DNA of 64,000 nt, taken from assembly GCF_004342915.1 (NCBI RefSeq), contig NZ_SLWL01000006.1:143572-207571 (forward strand). The letters are read 5' to 3'. Positions 29,837-39,737 of this stretch are shown piece after piece; positions within the stretch are counted from its first letter, which is position 1; every line of letters begins with the position of its first letter. The DNA comes from Camelimonas lactis. GTDB taxonomy: Bacteria > Pseudomonadota > Alphaproteobacteria > Rhizobiales > Beijerinckiaceae. The translations under genes were made by a program, and so were the position numbers. A model generated the notes under the pieces. The model did no database searches and was not told the DNA's origin. It saw only the letters and a list, made by a program, of their open reading frames with translations.

Positions 29837-30280
29837 ATGAGCGACAATATTCCAGACGGCTTCCGACTGCTGCGGGACGTGGGCGGCCAGTTCATCAATG
29901 TAAACGGTCCGCTTTACTTCCGGAAAACCGACAGCGGCCTGATTCTTGGCCTCCGGATCGAGGAGCGCCACTGCAACCCCATGGGCATCTGCCATGGCGG
30001 CATGCTGATGACCTTCTGCGACATGGTGATGCCCATGGCCGCCAATTACGCCCACAAGCTGGCCCAGTTCCTGCCCACCATCTCCATGACCACGGACTTT
30101 GTCGGACCGGCGAAGCTCGGCGCCTGGCTTGAAGGGCGCACGGACGTGCTCAAGGTGACGCGCAACCTGGTGTTCACCCAGGCGATGATCACGGCGGACG
30201 GCGAACCGGCGGTGCGGGCCAGCGGCACATTCAAACGGGGCGCAACCCACGGCGAACTGGCGAAACTCCAGCAGGGTTGA
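29837..30280 (+). CDS. PaaI-type hotdog-fold thioesterase
   Basis: This 147-residue hotdog-fold protein has the PaaI subfamily signature CNPMGICHGGMLMTFCDMVM, in which HGG and the following acidic residue form the thioesterase active site, then TISMTTDFVGPAKLGAWLEGRTDVLK. It should hydrolyse an acyl- or phenylacetyl-like CoA thioester in the cytoplasm. The start at 29837 (MSDNIPDGF) gives normal family length; an in-frame Met 45 codons upstream adds arginine-rich sequence. A bidirectional terminator follows the stop. Confidence 0.88.
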   Translation: MSDNIPDGFRLLRDVGGQFINVNGPLYFRKTDSGLILGLRIEERHCNPMGICHGGMLMTFCDMVMPMAANYAHKLAQFLPTISMTTDFVGPAKLGAWLEGRTDVLKVTRNLVFTQAMITADGEPAVRASGTFKRGATHGELAKLQQG

Positions 30281-30318
30281 CCGACGCCCGGGGCCACGCC
30301 CGGCGCGGCCGGATGTGA

Positions 30319-30349
30319 AAAAAGCCGGGGCTCCAACCCCGGCTTTTTC
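30319..30349. terminator. Bidirectional intrinsic terminator
   Basis: A GC stem (GCCGGGG 30324-30330 with CCCCGGC 30337-30343) is flanked by an A-run on the left and a T-run on the right, so it works in both directions. It separates the convergent thioesterase and Tim44-like genes. Confidence 0.88.
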
Positions 30350-30391
30350 ATTGGCTCCAGCCATTCCCACGCGCACTTGTCCCCGCGCGGG

Positions 30392-31438
30392 TCAGTTGAC
30401 GTCCTGGATGGCCGACAGCAGCCACGGGCCGCGATTGTCGCGGCGGAAGGTCCACACTTCGGTGACCTCGGTCGGGCGCGATGGATCGCCGTCGACCACG
30501 CGGCCGCTGGCGCGCTCGCGCGTCACGTCGATCATGGCGTAACGCATCGCCACGGTGGCGTAGTCCGTCGCGCCTTCGCGCCAGGCTTCGGCCAGATCGC
30601 CCTGCAGCAGCTTCACGTCGCTGGCCGTGTTGACAACGCCACGACGCTCGTTCCCGGCCAGTTCCTCTTCCAGATAGGCAGCCGCTTCCGGCGTGCAAAT
30701 CCGGCGCAGGGTTCCGACATCGCCACGCCCGTAGGCGGTCTGCATCTCGGCGAGCAGGCGCTCGAAGTTTTCATAATCCTGCTGACCGAGACCGACGCCG
30801 TCGCTGCCAGCGGCGGCTGTCGCCGAGGCATACTGCGGCTGACGCGGGGCTGCTGAGCCGCCGCCCATGGCCCCGGTGGCGCCCATGGCTCCCCCAGCGC
30901 CGCCGATACCGGACGCGCCCATGCCCGGACGCGGACCTGACCTGGACGGAGCGGCCGTATAATTGCTGGCGCCCGGCCGGGCTCCGCCGGCGGTCGCCGT
31001 CTGGCGGCTGCGGAAATAGCGCATGGCCAGCCACACAAGTCCGCCGATCAGCGCTACCTGCAACAGCAGGCCCATGAAGCCGGCAAGACCGGCCATGCCG
31101 CTGAAGAAGCCGCCGCCCATCAGCATGCCGATCAGGCCCGCGCCGAGCAGGCCGCCCATCAAACCGGCGCCGAAACCGCCGAAGCGACGCGGCTGGGCCG
31201 CCTGTGAGGCCATGCCGGCGGCGCCGGACTGCATGCCCGGCTGCGTCTGGGTGCGCTGCATGGGCGCGGCGGTGGACGGCGCGGTCTGCGTCGACGGCGG
31301 CGCCGACCATGTCTTGGAGCCCCGGCTGCCGAAGCCACCGCCGCCGCCCTTGCGCGCATCGGCGGCGCCGATCGTCATGCCAAGAGCAACAACCAGCGCC
31401 AGAACTGCAAGGCCCGAGCGGCGCAACGCCTGATTCAT
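30392..31438 (-). CDS. Tim44-like domain membrane protein
   Basis: This 348-residue protein has an N-terminal signal or anchor (SGLAVLALVVALGMTIGAADA), a Gly-rich low-complexity region, a second hydrophobic region (about residues 105-145, with glycine-zipper-like GLMGGLLGAGLIGMLMGGG), and a C-terminal Tim44-like domain (YENFERLLAEMQTAYGRGDVGTLRRICTPE through VTEVWTFRRD). Tim44 domains fold like NTF2; in bacteria their role is unclear, possibly membrane protein assembly. The start at 31438 is chosen because the signal sequence follows directly; an upstream Met adds 17 residues. Confidence 0.86.
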   Translation of the reverse strand: MNQALRRSGLAVLALVVALGMTIGAADARKGGGGGFGSRGSKTWSAPPSTQTAPSTAAPMQRTQTQPGMQSGAAGMASQAAQPRRFGGFGAGLMGGLLGAGLIGMLMGGGFFSGMAGLAGFMGLLLQVALIGGLVWLAMRYFRSRQTATAGGARPGASNYTAAPSRSGPRPGMGASGIGGAGGAMGATGAMGGGSAAPRQPQYASATAAAGSDGVGLGQQDYENFERLLAEMQTAYGRGDVGTLRRICTPEAAAYLEEELAGNERRGVVNTASDVKLLQGDLAEAWREGATDYATVAMRYAMIDVTRERASGRVVDGDPSRPTEVTEVWTFRRDNRGPWLLSAIQDVN

Positions 31439-32065
31439 CCGAAAATACCCCCTGAAACAAAATGCATAGCTGCCATGTGGGTATGACATTGCCGGATTAA
31501 AAGCGTTCCAGAGTCATTATTTCCATGTTTTCGCCATGCAGGCTGGCGGAAATTTGCGCGGGAGTTGCGCAGCCCGCCACGGATCGGCGGAAAGTCACCA
31601 TTTTCGCAGATGAGCCCGTGAGGCAGGCGCCGTCACGTCGGCGACAGGGCTGGCGGCGGCGCGAAGGCGAGCGTCATCGCCTGGCGCCCGGTCCGAACCC
31701 CGGGCATCGCTCATCATGGCCAACACCCGAGCCGCGACACGGCGCGAACGGGCCTGCCGCCGGCGCTAACCGCGCCGCGCCTCATCCTGCCCCTTGGGGT
31801 GCCCCTTGGGGCGCCCATTTCATCCACAGGCCGGAGCGCACAAGCTGATTTCTGGAATTATGGCGATTTATCAAAATTCTGGCGGCGGATATTTGCCTGG
31901 CGCGCGCCTTACGGCGCCCGGTCCGCCGCTCGTCGCGACCGAGTTACCCACCGTCCGCGGCGGCAAAATCAGGTTTCTGGACGCGGGCGCTTGCCAAGCC
32001 GAAAATGTCAGGCTACATCAGCGCCATCAGACGCAAGCGCTTCACACGAAGCCGCCGCAGCGTTG
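31439..32065. other. Intergenic region before tRNA-Arg
   Basis: No convincing gene is found in these 627 bases. They contain a diverged copy of the dispersed palindromic element (31587-31608, GGAAAGTCACC then TTTTCGC) and a 12-bp tandem duplication (GCCCCTTGGGGT, about 31788-31812). The promoter of the Tim44-like gene must lie near 31450-31500. Confidence 0.45.
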
Positions 32066-32142
32066 GCGCCCGTAGCTCAGCTGGATAGAGCACCAGACTA
32101 CGAATCTGGGGGTCAGAGGTTCGAATCCTTTCGGGCGCGCCA
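32066..32142 (+). tRNA. tRNA-Arg (anticodon ACG)
   Basis: A full 77-base tRNA with encoded CCA: acceptor stem GCGCCCG paired with CGGGCGC, D-arm, anticodon stem CCAGA/TCTGG with loop CTACGAA giving anticodon ACG, and T-arm with GGTTCGAATCC. Its 3' 49 bases are repeated exactly at 57165-57213, which marks it as the integration target of the island. The gene stays intact after integration. Confidence 0.97.
32094..32142 (+). repeat. attL: 3' part of tRNA-Arg, 49-bp direct repeat
   Basis: Identical over 49 bases to 57165-57213, covering the anticodon stem-loop to the CCA end. Beyond the repeat the flanks diverge apart from a few bases. Confidence 0.93.
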
Positions 32143-32180
32143 ATTATCTCAATAAGTTAGCTAGCTTTTTGATGGATCAT

Positions 32181-32218
32181 GCTTCCCAGAAAATAGAACT
32201 GGGAAGCACATGGGAAGC
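32181..32218. promoter_or_regulatory. Cluster of TGGGAAGC sites near the left island end
   Basis: The 8-mer TGGGAAGC occurs at 32200-32207 and 32211-32218 in direct orientation, start to start 11 bases apart, and inverted at 32181-32188. The same pair with the same 11-base spacing occurs near the right end (57029 and 57040). This symmetry suggests arm-type binding sites for the integrase or excision factor. Confidence 0.5.
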
Positions 32219-32650
32219 AGCCAGCTTTGTAGAGATCTCCACAAGCCAAATTCGGTTAGAGCGGGTGTTGCGAATTATCCGCTCGACGCAGACCCTGCAT
32301 TGTCTCGCGCATCCGCATCCGCCAATCTCCACCCCATCTTTATTTTTGATGGGCCGTTTGCGGCATTTTTGGAAACATACGTGCGGCGCTGAACGCTGAG
32401 CTGTCCGAACAGCAAAATGGCTGCCAGCTTCTAGAAAACTGGGCAGTTGCCTGAACGCCTCCAACTGACCCTCCAGATGCCCCCTATCGGCCCGCGCACT
32501 CCGGAGGACGGGAGCCCGCAGAGCATCACCGCGTCGCGATATCGCCCTCTTCGAGAATCAATCTATATTTGCCGGTTCGGGATTACGCGTTGAACGGAGA
32601 GCCCCATACAGCTGACCGGACCAAGGAGGACATCCTCTTCGCAGAGAGGT
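32219..32650. other. Left-end island DNA without a recognised gene
   Basis: About 430 bases between the arm sites and the first insertion-sequence remnant. A 95-codon minus-strand reading frame is present (32177-32464) but has no family resemblance and overlaps the arm sites, so I do not call it. Confidence 0.35.
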
Positions 32651-32707
32651 GGTCCCGGAATTTTGGACCAGTCGTTAAGCTCGAACACCTGAGGAAGGAC
32701 GAGCGGT

Positions 32708-32848
32708 ATGTCGACACGCAAACGCTATTCGGCTGAGTTCAAGGCGAAGATCGCCTTGGAAGCCATTCGCGAGGAGCTGACAACGGCTGAGCTGGCCAAG
32801 AAGCCCACGACGCGGCGACTATGCAGATCGAGGATAACGGCAAGATAG
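32708..32848 (+). pseudogene. IS3-family OrfA transposase, N-terminal fragment
   Basis: Starting at 32708 the frame gives MSTRKRYSAEFKAKIALEAI and then TTAELAKK, the N-terminal helix-turn-helix of an IS3-type OrfA. After about residue 32 (near base 32800) the sequence changes to unrelated reading and soon stops. The break abuts the truncated OrfB of a second, oppositely oriented IS3 element. Confidence 0.75.
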
Positions 32849-33279
32849 AGCCAGCCCTCTGACGTCCAGATATAGGTGATGTCTCCAGCCCATTTGCGGT
32901 TGGGTGCATCGGCCGCGAAATCGCCATCAAGCCAGTTGGCCGCGACACCCAGGCGGTGGTGGCTGTCGGTCGTGACCTTGTGCTTGCGGGTGCGAACCGG
33001 CTTGATCGAGTTGATCCGCATCAGCCGACCAACCCGACGCTCACCGACATCGAGGCCGGCCTCCTTCAACTCCATCGTCATACGAGGACGACCATAGCTG
33101 CCAAGGCTCAAGCTGTACTGTTCCCGGATATGCGCCAGCACTTTCATGTCCATGCGCGCTCGCCGGCTGATCGGGCGTGACCGCCAGCATCGGTAACCAC
33201 GGGTGCTGACGCGCAGAACCCGGCAGATCGCCGCCACCGGCCATATATGGCGCCAACTCTCCACGAACGCGAACCTCAC
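32800..33279 (-). pseudogene. IS3-family OrfB transposase, truncated
   Basis: The minus-strand frame from 33279 encodes an OrfB: the HTH_21 region (YSLSLGSYGRPRMTMELKEAG), then the rve integrase core with the first two catalytic aspartates in WAGDITYIWT and AVILDLHSRRVVG. The sequence ends at about base 32800, where another IS fragment begins, so the third catalytic residue (Glu) is missing. It cannot be active by itself. Confidence 0.82.
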
Positions 33280-33547
33280 GGTTTTGGCTCGCGAAGAACT
33301 GCGTAGCCTTTTTTAGAATGTCCCTCTCCTCCTTGAGGATATGGTTCTCCCGGCGAAGCTGCTCGTTCTCGCGTGCCAGATCGGCATCGGGGCTGGTGGG
33401 GAAATCCTCCCCGCGATGTAAACTCACCCAGCGGGTCAGCGTTGACAGCCCAATGCCAAGATCGGCCGCCACGCGCTTGCGAGGTAGTCCACTGGTCAGT
33501 GCAATCCGCACCGCTTCACGCTGAAACTCTTCTCCGTGCTTGATCAT
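33041..33547 (-). pseudogene. IS3-family OrfA with frameshift signal
   Basis: From 33547 the frame encodes MIKHGEEFQREAVRIALTSG, a helix-turn-helix, then a leucine-zipper-like ARENEQLRRENHILKEERDILKKATQFF, which is a complete OrfA. The slippery run AAAAAAG (33314-33308 on the minus strand) sits at ILKKA. It is the classic -1 programmed frameshift site that makes the OrfAB transposase of IS3 elements. OrfB in the -1 frame is truncated, so the element is dead. Reading straight on, the zero frame continues to 33041. Confidence 0.78.
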
Positions 33548-33609
33548 CTCTTCGGTCTCTAGAATGAGCAATATGCTCTCAGGTGACCGGCGCAAAACCG
33601 TTACAAGTC

Positions 33610-33724
33610 CAGAGTCGTTCTTCTCAAGTCTGAAGAAAGGGCGCATCCGAAAACACATCAACAAAACCAGAGACCTCGCTCGAGCCGACATCTTCGATTA
33701 CATCGAGGTCTTCTACAACCGGAT
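33610..33724 (+). pseudogene. IS3-family OrfB, C-terminal fragment
   Basis: The plus-strand frame reads PESFFSSLKKGRIRKH followed by a segment ending DYIEVFYN, the usual end of IS3-type OrfB where the catalytic Glu region and final helix lie. It is cut at about 33724 by an IS5-type fragment. Confidence 0.72.
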
Positions 33725-34267
33725 CCGCGCGCGCAAGGCATTGCTGTCGTAGGCCTTGTCGGCCAGCACCGCAGTGCCCGTCCGGCCTTCGAGCAATGCG
33801 GGCGCAGTGGTGACGTCCCCAACCTGGCCCGCCGTGATAACGAACCGGACCGGTCGCCCAAGGGCATCTGCGAGCATGTGAATTTTGGTAGTCAGTCCAC
33901 CTCGGGAACGCCCCAGCGCCTGATCTTTGCCCCCCCCTTTTCCGGTCGCAGCCTGCTGGTGCGCCCGGACAATCGTGCTGTCGATCATGAGATAGCGGTT
34001 GTCGTGGTCCGCCGTCAGGACCTCGAACACGCGCTCCCAGACGCCCTTGTGACACCATCGGCTGAACCGGCGATGGACGGTCTTCCAGCGCCCGTAACGC
34101 TCAGGCAGATCACACCAGTGCGCTCCGGACCTCAGGCCCCACAGGCAGCCGTTCACAAACAGCCTGTTATCGGAGCCTGTGCGGCCGGGGTCGCTCGCCT
34201 TCCCGGGAAGCAAAGGCGCGATCCTCGCCCACTGTGCGTCGTCCAGCTCATAACGCCTGATGCTCAT
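33725..34267 (-). pseudogene. IS5-family transposase, C-terminally truncated
   Basis: The frame from 34267 (MSIRRYELDDAQWARIAPLLPG) encodes about 180 residues of an IS5-type DDE transposase: the N-terminal DUF4096 domain, the first catalytic Asp in LMIDSTIVRAHQQAA, the GGLTTKIHMLADALGRP segment and ADKAYDSNALR with the second Asp. The last part with the catalytic Glu is missing, replaced at about 33725 by the IS3 fragment. Inactive remnant. Confidence 0.82.
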
Positions 34268-34380
34268 CGTCCGCCCCACGGGAATAACGTGGAGCTCTAT
34301 AAATCAGACTGAGAACGCCAGGGGAATCCTGAATGTCGATCCGTCCTAGGTTCGTTACGGCTACCCTTTGTCAACGAGCG

Positions 34381-37300
34381 CTAGTTGATGAGCCAGGATC
34401 CATCGGGATGTCGCGCCAGAGGCGCGCTCTTGTCTCGTTCGAAGAGCGCCATCATCGCAGACTGGATCGCGTCCCCCCCGCTGACGCGCGACCCCTGCTG
34501 CAACTGTTCCTGCAAGTAGTCGGCTTCGTCACCCGCCTCACCCATGGGCCAAAGCGCGGCGCTCGCAAGTCGCCGCTTTCGCTGCATGAGCGTCTGGAGC
34601 AAGAGATCGAAGCTCATCTCGCGGAGCTCAGGATGGACCGCCAGAGGAATATGTACGGTCACAGGCCTCGTCTGACCGATGCGATGGACGCGGTCATTGC
34701 ACTGCTCCTCTACGGCGGGATTCCACCATCTGGACAAATGAATGACATGTGTCGCCGCAGTAAGCGTCAGCCCCGTTCCAGCCGCCTTGGGACCAAGCAC
34801 GAGGATATCAAAGCACTCATCGCCGTGCTGCGCTGACTGAAAGCGATTGATGATCTGTTGCCGCTTTGGAATGAGCGTCTCGCCGTTGATCAGATCAATG
34901 GCTTGCAAGTCCAGCTCAGCCTTGGCAAGCTCGATGAAACGGTATTGCATCTTTCGGTGCTCGATGAATACCAGCGCACGTTCGCCTTGACGCTTCACGC
35001 GTCGCAGGATGTCAAACACTGCCGAGAGCCTCGCCGACGCTGAAATGTATTCGTGGTCGCCTGCGGGATCGTCGACGGCGGGGTGCACCGATACTCCACG
35101 AATGTGATGTAGCATCTTGAGCGCGGCGCCCATACCGCCCTGGGCCAGCTTGATGCGCGCCTCGTCGTAACGTTTGGCCTGCACAGGCGGCATGAGCCGC
35201 GGGTGCAAGAGGCGCGCCTTCTCGGGGAGATCCCTTGCCACCTCCGATTTGAGCCGCCGGATTGCGAGGGGCGGCAAGCCATTCTGACTGGTGAAGACCC
35301 TGGCATATAGCTCCGCCATATTGCCTTCTTGGGGCTCCTTGTAGGCTGATCGGAACTCCTTCAATGTTCCGAGCGCTCCCGGCGCCAACTGGTCCATGAC
35401 TGCCCACAGCTCTGCTGTAGAGTTCTCAATTGGGGTTCCCGTTAGACCAATCCGAAAATCTGCCTTCATTGCCTTGCCAGCCTTTGCTGCAAGGGTGCCC
35501 GGGTTCTTAATGTTCTGGATCTCATCAAAAACCAGCGCCGCAAACGGTATGCGCGCCAGTGAAAGCTGGTAATTCGTCAGCGTTGTATAGGTTGTGAGGA
35601 CCCAAGTAAGGTGCCCGTTACCCTGCTGTACTGAACGCGTAATGTCGCTCAGGTCGATTGTGCACTCGCCCCGCTCCGTATCTCGGCTGCCGCGCCCTCT
35701 CAGTTTACGGGCTGAAGTGGCGCCGCCATAGAGTCGCACGAGGTAACCGAGCCCCGGCTTAGCGACATGGCGCTCCACCTCCTCCTCCCAATTTCGAAGC
35801 AGTGACGTGGGCGCCACAACCAGGATGGGTAGCTTCGGCCCCTCTTCCTTCATCCCCTCGTTTAACCACACGAGGAAACTGATCGTCTGTAACGTTTTTC
35901 CAAGGCCTTGCTCGTCAGCATTCAGTACACCAGGGAGGCCAGCACGCCATGCCGCGATCTGCCACTCCAAGCTCTTGACCTGGTGATCCTTTAACGCCGT
36001 TCGCAGTTGAGAAGGCACTGTAGTAGCCAGCCGGGACACGCGTGGCGTCAGCTTCGCGTGCCATTCCAGCTCCTCGAAATTTTCCTTTGTTTGCAGGACT
36101 ACAGGACCACGGCGCGTAGTGTCGTCCTCGGCGCGTTCGTCAGGCGCATCGGCGGAGGTCTTTTGATCCTGAGCATATTTCAATAGCTCAAGTGTGCTCT
36201 CTGTTGCTGGCAACTGGAACGCGCCAACATCAACGTCCTCTTTGCCCTGTGCCATTGCTTGCTGAACGGAGTTCTCCAACTGAGAGAGAGCTTCAACATT
36301 CATCTCCGCGATGGCAGCTTTCAGTCCTTCGGGGAACGTTTCTGTGTACCATACGAGGCCACTTGGAATAATGTCCGCAAGTGGGTTGCCCTTGTATACT
36401 TCAACGCCAGTCACGCGATCAGAGAAGGCGGCATATTCTTCTGTCTCAACAAAAAGGGGCGTCGCCAGAGATTCCAGCATCTCCTCTTTCGAAGCGGGGT
36501 CCAACGATTGGAACTCTGCTTTCGACGAAAGCTCCTTCTCAATTGCTGCGGCGATCCTTTGTCTCGGATTGCGGATGAACTCCCGGCGTTCGCTCACGGG
36601 AGCCCTTTGCATGTCCGCCATCACCCGAAGCGCGGGGGCCGCTGCGGGATCGATCACAAGGTAACGGTTCTCCCCAAGTTTGAACGAGTTTAGCGCCCCG
36701 CGGCTCCGCAACTTGCGTTGAAACTCGACCAATGCGCTGCCGCTGACCTCCGCGTCGCCCTCGGAAGTTTCTCCCCCCCCCGGCGTCGCGCGCGGAGTAG
36801 AACGGCACCACCTCGAAATCATCGCCATTTGCGTCAGGAGAGATAGAGAACTGATCGGTGAGGCTGACCTGGAGCTTCTGCAGGAAGTCGGACATCGAAA
36901 TGCGCGCCATGTCATCGCTGCCGCGCATTTCCACTCCCGGTTCCAGCGCCTTCCTGAAACGGGCCAAAGCATCCCAGTGCCGCGCGTCATCTGCCGAGGG
37001 CTCCTGCGCTTCACTCACTGCAAGCGCATCAAGCATCCAGAGTGGAATGCGCCTTTCATGACCTTCAGGCCCAAGGAACGCGCCCACGCGCCGTACGGCC
37101 CTAGGCTGCCCGTTCTTAAGCCAACGCGTCATGAGGCGAAAATTGCCGCGCCCAAGTACGCCCTGCACATCGGTCTCAAGGACGTAATCGGTCAAGCCAG
37201 GAAGGCCGAGCCTCTGCGCCGTTTCGGCATCAGCGGCCGCCGCCAACCGATGACTCATACGGATTCGCGCATCATCTATATCGAGCGCGTCACCAAGTTG

Positions 37301-37471
37301 ATCCGCCAGAGCACGCAGATCAGCAATAGCAATTGCAACGCTGCGATCAGCCTGACCCAATTCTTGCTGGACAGCTTTCTGCCTGGATGTGAGTCTTTTG
37401 AGCCAACCCACACGCTCTACTTTTACCCTGCATTCGACTGCATCAGCGAAGATATGAGTCTTGAAGCTCAT
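34381..37471 (-). pseudogene. zorD: ZorD, SNF2-type helicase of Zorya type I, split by a frameshift at G9
   Basis: ZorD is the cytoplasmic effector of type I Zorya, a Swi2/Snf2 ATPase linked to degradation of phage DNA. The frame starts at 37471 (MSFKTHIFADAVE), overlapping the zorC stop by ATGA. It reads through about 230 residues, then meets nine consecutive G (minus strand, 36781-36773) and shifts into a frame that stops at 36539. The rest continues in the other frame to 34381: Walker A in ADEQGLGKTLQT, DEIQ in place of DEAH (VFDEIQNIKNP), LTGTPIENS, and the C-terminal GLTLTAATHVIHLSRWWNPA. Eight G would restore one protein of about 1,030 residues. The cause may be phase variation, decay or sequencing error. 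Confidence 0.82.
36773..36781. repeat. Nine-base G homopolymer inside zorD
   Basis: Nine consecutive C on the plus strand (G on the coding strand) lie exactly where the zorD frame breaks. Removing one G joins the upstream frame (..SARDAGG) to the downstream frame (GETSEGDAEVSGS). Long G-tracts are prone to slippage in replication and also to sequencing error. Confidence 0.9.
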
Positions 37472-38823
37472 CGACCTAACCTCATCCTTGCCTTGCGCTC
37501 CCACCCGCCTTGGTGAGCGATGGAATCCCGCGTGGAATCCTCTGGCCGCTGCAGCAGGTCAAGGTGATATTGGGGTTGGTACAAACGTGGGGCGCGCCGA
37601 CTGGTTGCATTGAAGAAGCAGATTGGGAAGCTGTGGGTGCCTTCCACGACAATGTCCTCTCCCACCCTCATGAACAGAAGCGAGCGCGGACCGCCACCCT
37701 TTAGCAAGGCAAATCTGCCGGCCTCACGGCCTCCGTCGGGAAGCCTCTGCTGCGCTAGTCTGTAGCCTTCAGGCCTGAAAGCGACCCATAGCTCCTGGAC
37801 GCGACCGGCCTCCAGTTCAGTAAGCCAGAATGCTTCTCGATCTGGAAACATATGGCTCGGTTCAACCTCACGAAGAATTCGGAAAAGGAACCGGAAATCG
37901 GCGTGGACCAGCCAGCGCATAAACATGCGCTCAAGCTCTGGATCGACCTCGTTCCAAACAGCATCACGTCCCACGCGCGGATGGCCGTAATACGCGGTCA
38001 GGTTGTCAATCAGCAACGTGGAGATCTCGCTGGGACAATCTGGCCCGGTCCACGGCGACAACATAACGTTAATCGCATCGCCAGCCCCGACGCGTCGCAC
38101 GGCATGACCAGGAGGCTTCAGCCAGCCCAGCATCCGCTTAACCCCCTCCGGCCCCTCGCACGTCTTCCTTGCGCCACGGACGAAGGCGGCATGCACGTGG
38201 TCCATCAGGCCGGGCGCATGCGGCTGTCTCAGCCCCAACGCCCGCAACCCATGCCAGGGGTCGTCCATTTGCTGCATGAGCGCCGCCAACTGGTTAACGG
38301 CTTTATCGTGCAACAGGAAATCAGGCACGGCGTCAAACAGCTTTCGCCACCTTGGAGCATTGCGGTCACGCGCGTCGTACAGCGCACGCGAGAGCAAACT
38401 GGTATGCTTGGCGCCGGGTTCGAAACTCTCTATGTAGACATCGACGAGAGCGCTCAGGAATGACGAACGCGTCGAAACCTCAGCCTCACGGATCATGAAA
38501 CGCCGAATATTCTCATATTGCTCGACGCCGCGAAAAGTCCTGTCGAACGCAAACGATGCGACCTGGGTCACAAAACTCAGCGGCGTAGCACGCCAGTCTG
38601 CGGTGTCCAGCTTTTGCGCAAACTCATCGAGATATTGCCTCGCATGCTGCAGCGGCTTTTTGCGTGGCTGGTCATACCGTTCCGACACGCGCTGCAACGT
38701 CTTGTTCAATTCCTTGAAGTTCGGCAACGCCGGAGCGACGAACTGGTAAGGCTGCGCCAGCCGCTGCGACAGAGACATGCCGGCTGCAACACTTGCTCCG
38801 TCCGAACCGTTTCCCGACATCAT
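37468..38823 (-). CDS. zorC: ZorC, EH_Signature-type protein of Zorya type I
   Basis: This 451-residue protein occupies the zorC position between the motor genes and the SNF2 helicase. Its C-terminal half has the features of the EH_Signature domain found in ZorC: LTAYYGHPRVGRDAVW followed by PELERMFMRWL and DREAFWL. ZorC is a cytoplasmic partner thought to bind DNA and act with ZorD. The start codon at 38823 overlaps the zorB stop (ATGATG) and its own stop overlaps the zorD start (ATGA), so the four genes are translationally coupled. No catalytic motif is visible. Identity is inferred from domain and order. Confidence 0.82.
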   Translation of the reverse strand: MMSGNGSDGASVAAGMSLSQRLAQPYQFVAPALPNFKELNKTLQRVSERYDQPRKKPLQHARQYLDEFAQKLDTADWRATPLSFVTQVASFAFDRTFRGVEQYENIRRFMIREAEVSTRSSFLSALVDVYIESFEPGAKHTSLLSRALYDARDRNAPRWRKLFDAVPDFLLHDKAVNQLAALMQQMDDPWHGLRALGLRQPHAPGLMDHVHAAFVRGARKTCEGPEGVKRMLGWLKPPGHAVRRVGAGDAINVMLSPWTGPDCPSEISTLLIDNLTAYYGHPRVGRDAVWNEVDPELERMFMRWLVHADFRFLFRILREVEPSHMFPDREAFWLTELEAGRVQELWVAFRPEGYRLAQQRLPDGGREAGRFALLKGGGPRSLLFMRVGEDIVVEGTHSFPICFFNATSRRAPRLYQPQYHLDLLQRPEDSTRDSIAHQGGWERKARMRLGR

Positions 38824-39737
38824 CGCCTCGCCGTCAGGGCCTCGCGCACGACGGAGATCTCCTCAGACCGTGCGGGCACATACATGATGATGCGGAGGTC
38901 AATGCGCCGGTTGGACGCCTTGCTCTCCAGGCTCTCATTCCGGACGATCGGGCGCATTTCTCCATAACCGGCCACCGACATGACAGGTTGCTGCCTGAAG
39001 TTGAGGTGGGTGATGAGGCCCGGCTGCGCCTCGGTCATGATCCGGAAAGTCTCGTTGGCGCGACTGGTAGAAAGCGTCAAATTCGCCAAATCAGGCCCAT
39101 CTGAATCGGTGTGCCCCTCGATTTGAACGGCCTCGATAAGCGCAAAGCCACTATTGCAGCCAGTGTTCCAGGCCTTTTGGGATCCCAGCGTATAACATGG
39201 GAGCAATGCTTGCAGCCGCCTCGCTATAGCCTGCACAAATTCAAGTCTGTCAGGCCGCAAGGTGAATGAGCCTGACCTGAACAGACCATCCCCCTGGAAG
39301 CGCAGTGCGTCAGATTCCTCTGTCAAGACGACCGAGAGATCTGGAAATTCAATCAGCAACTGGTCACGCAACGTCTCCAGGATACGCTTCCGCTCGGCAA
39401 GGCTGTTATTGATATAGACCTCGACCGGGTTAGGTACCTTGAGAGCCGCTATCTCTGCCTCCAGCTCATTGATGCGCTCTTTCAACCGCTCAACCCGTGC
39501 CTCCAGCATTCGGACAATATCAGAGAGTTCAACAACCCTGGTGCGGGATGCATCCCGCTCTGACACGACTCGCTCATGCACCGGCAATGGCACGTTCTTG
39601 GCTGGATCGTACTGGCTGGAGAAATAAGCGAGAAGCAAGATGACGATGAACAGGAACCCAATCATCATGTCCGTCATGGACACGAAAACGGATTCCTCCT
39701 CCTCGTGCTGGCTTCTGCGTACGTGACCCCCACGCAT
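38820..39737 (-). CDS. zorB: ZorB, MotB/OmpA-like peptidoglycan-binding motor subunit
   Basis: This 305-residue protein has a short cytoplasmic N-terminus, one membrane helix (about residues 24-42) that begins SMTDMMIGFLFIVILLLAYF with the proton-path aspartate D23, a coiled region (about 60-95), and a C-terminal OmpA-like peptidoglycan-binding domain (IEGHTDSDGPDLANLTLSTS, YGEMRPI, NRRIDLRI). With ZorA it forms the ZorA5B2 proton-driven motor of Zorya, anchored to the cell wall, which senses phage attack at the envelope. The start overlaps the zorA stop (TGATG). Confidence 0.9.
   Translation of the reverse strand: MRGGHVRRSQHEEEESVFVSMTDMMIGFLFIVILLLAYFSSQYDPAKNVPLPVHERVVSERDASRTRVVELSDIVRMLEARVERLKERINELEAEIAALKVPNPVEVYINNSLAERKRILETLRDQLLIEFPDLSVVLTEESDALRFQGDGLFRSGSFTLRPDRLEFVQAIARRLQALLPCYTLGSQKAWNTGCNSGFALIEAVQIEGHTDSDGPDLANLTLSTSRANETFRIMTEAQPGLITHLNFRQQPVMSVAGYGEMRPIVRNESLESKASNRRIDLRIIMYVPARSEEISVVREALTARR

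Noticed and set aside
32177..32464. 95-codon minus-strand frame next to the left att site
   Set aside because: It has no recognisable motif, overlaps the putative arm sites and looks like chance reading in non-coding island DNA.
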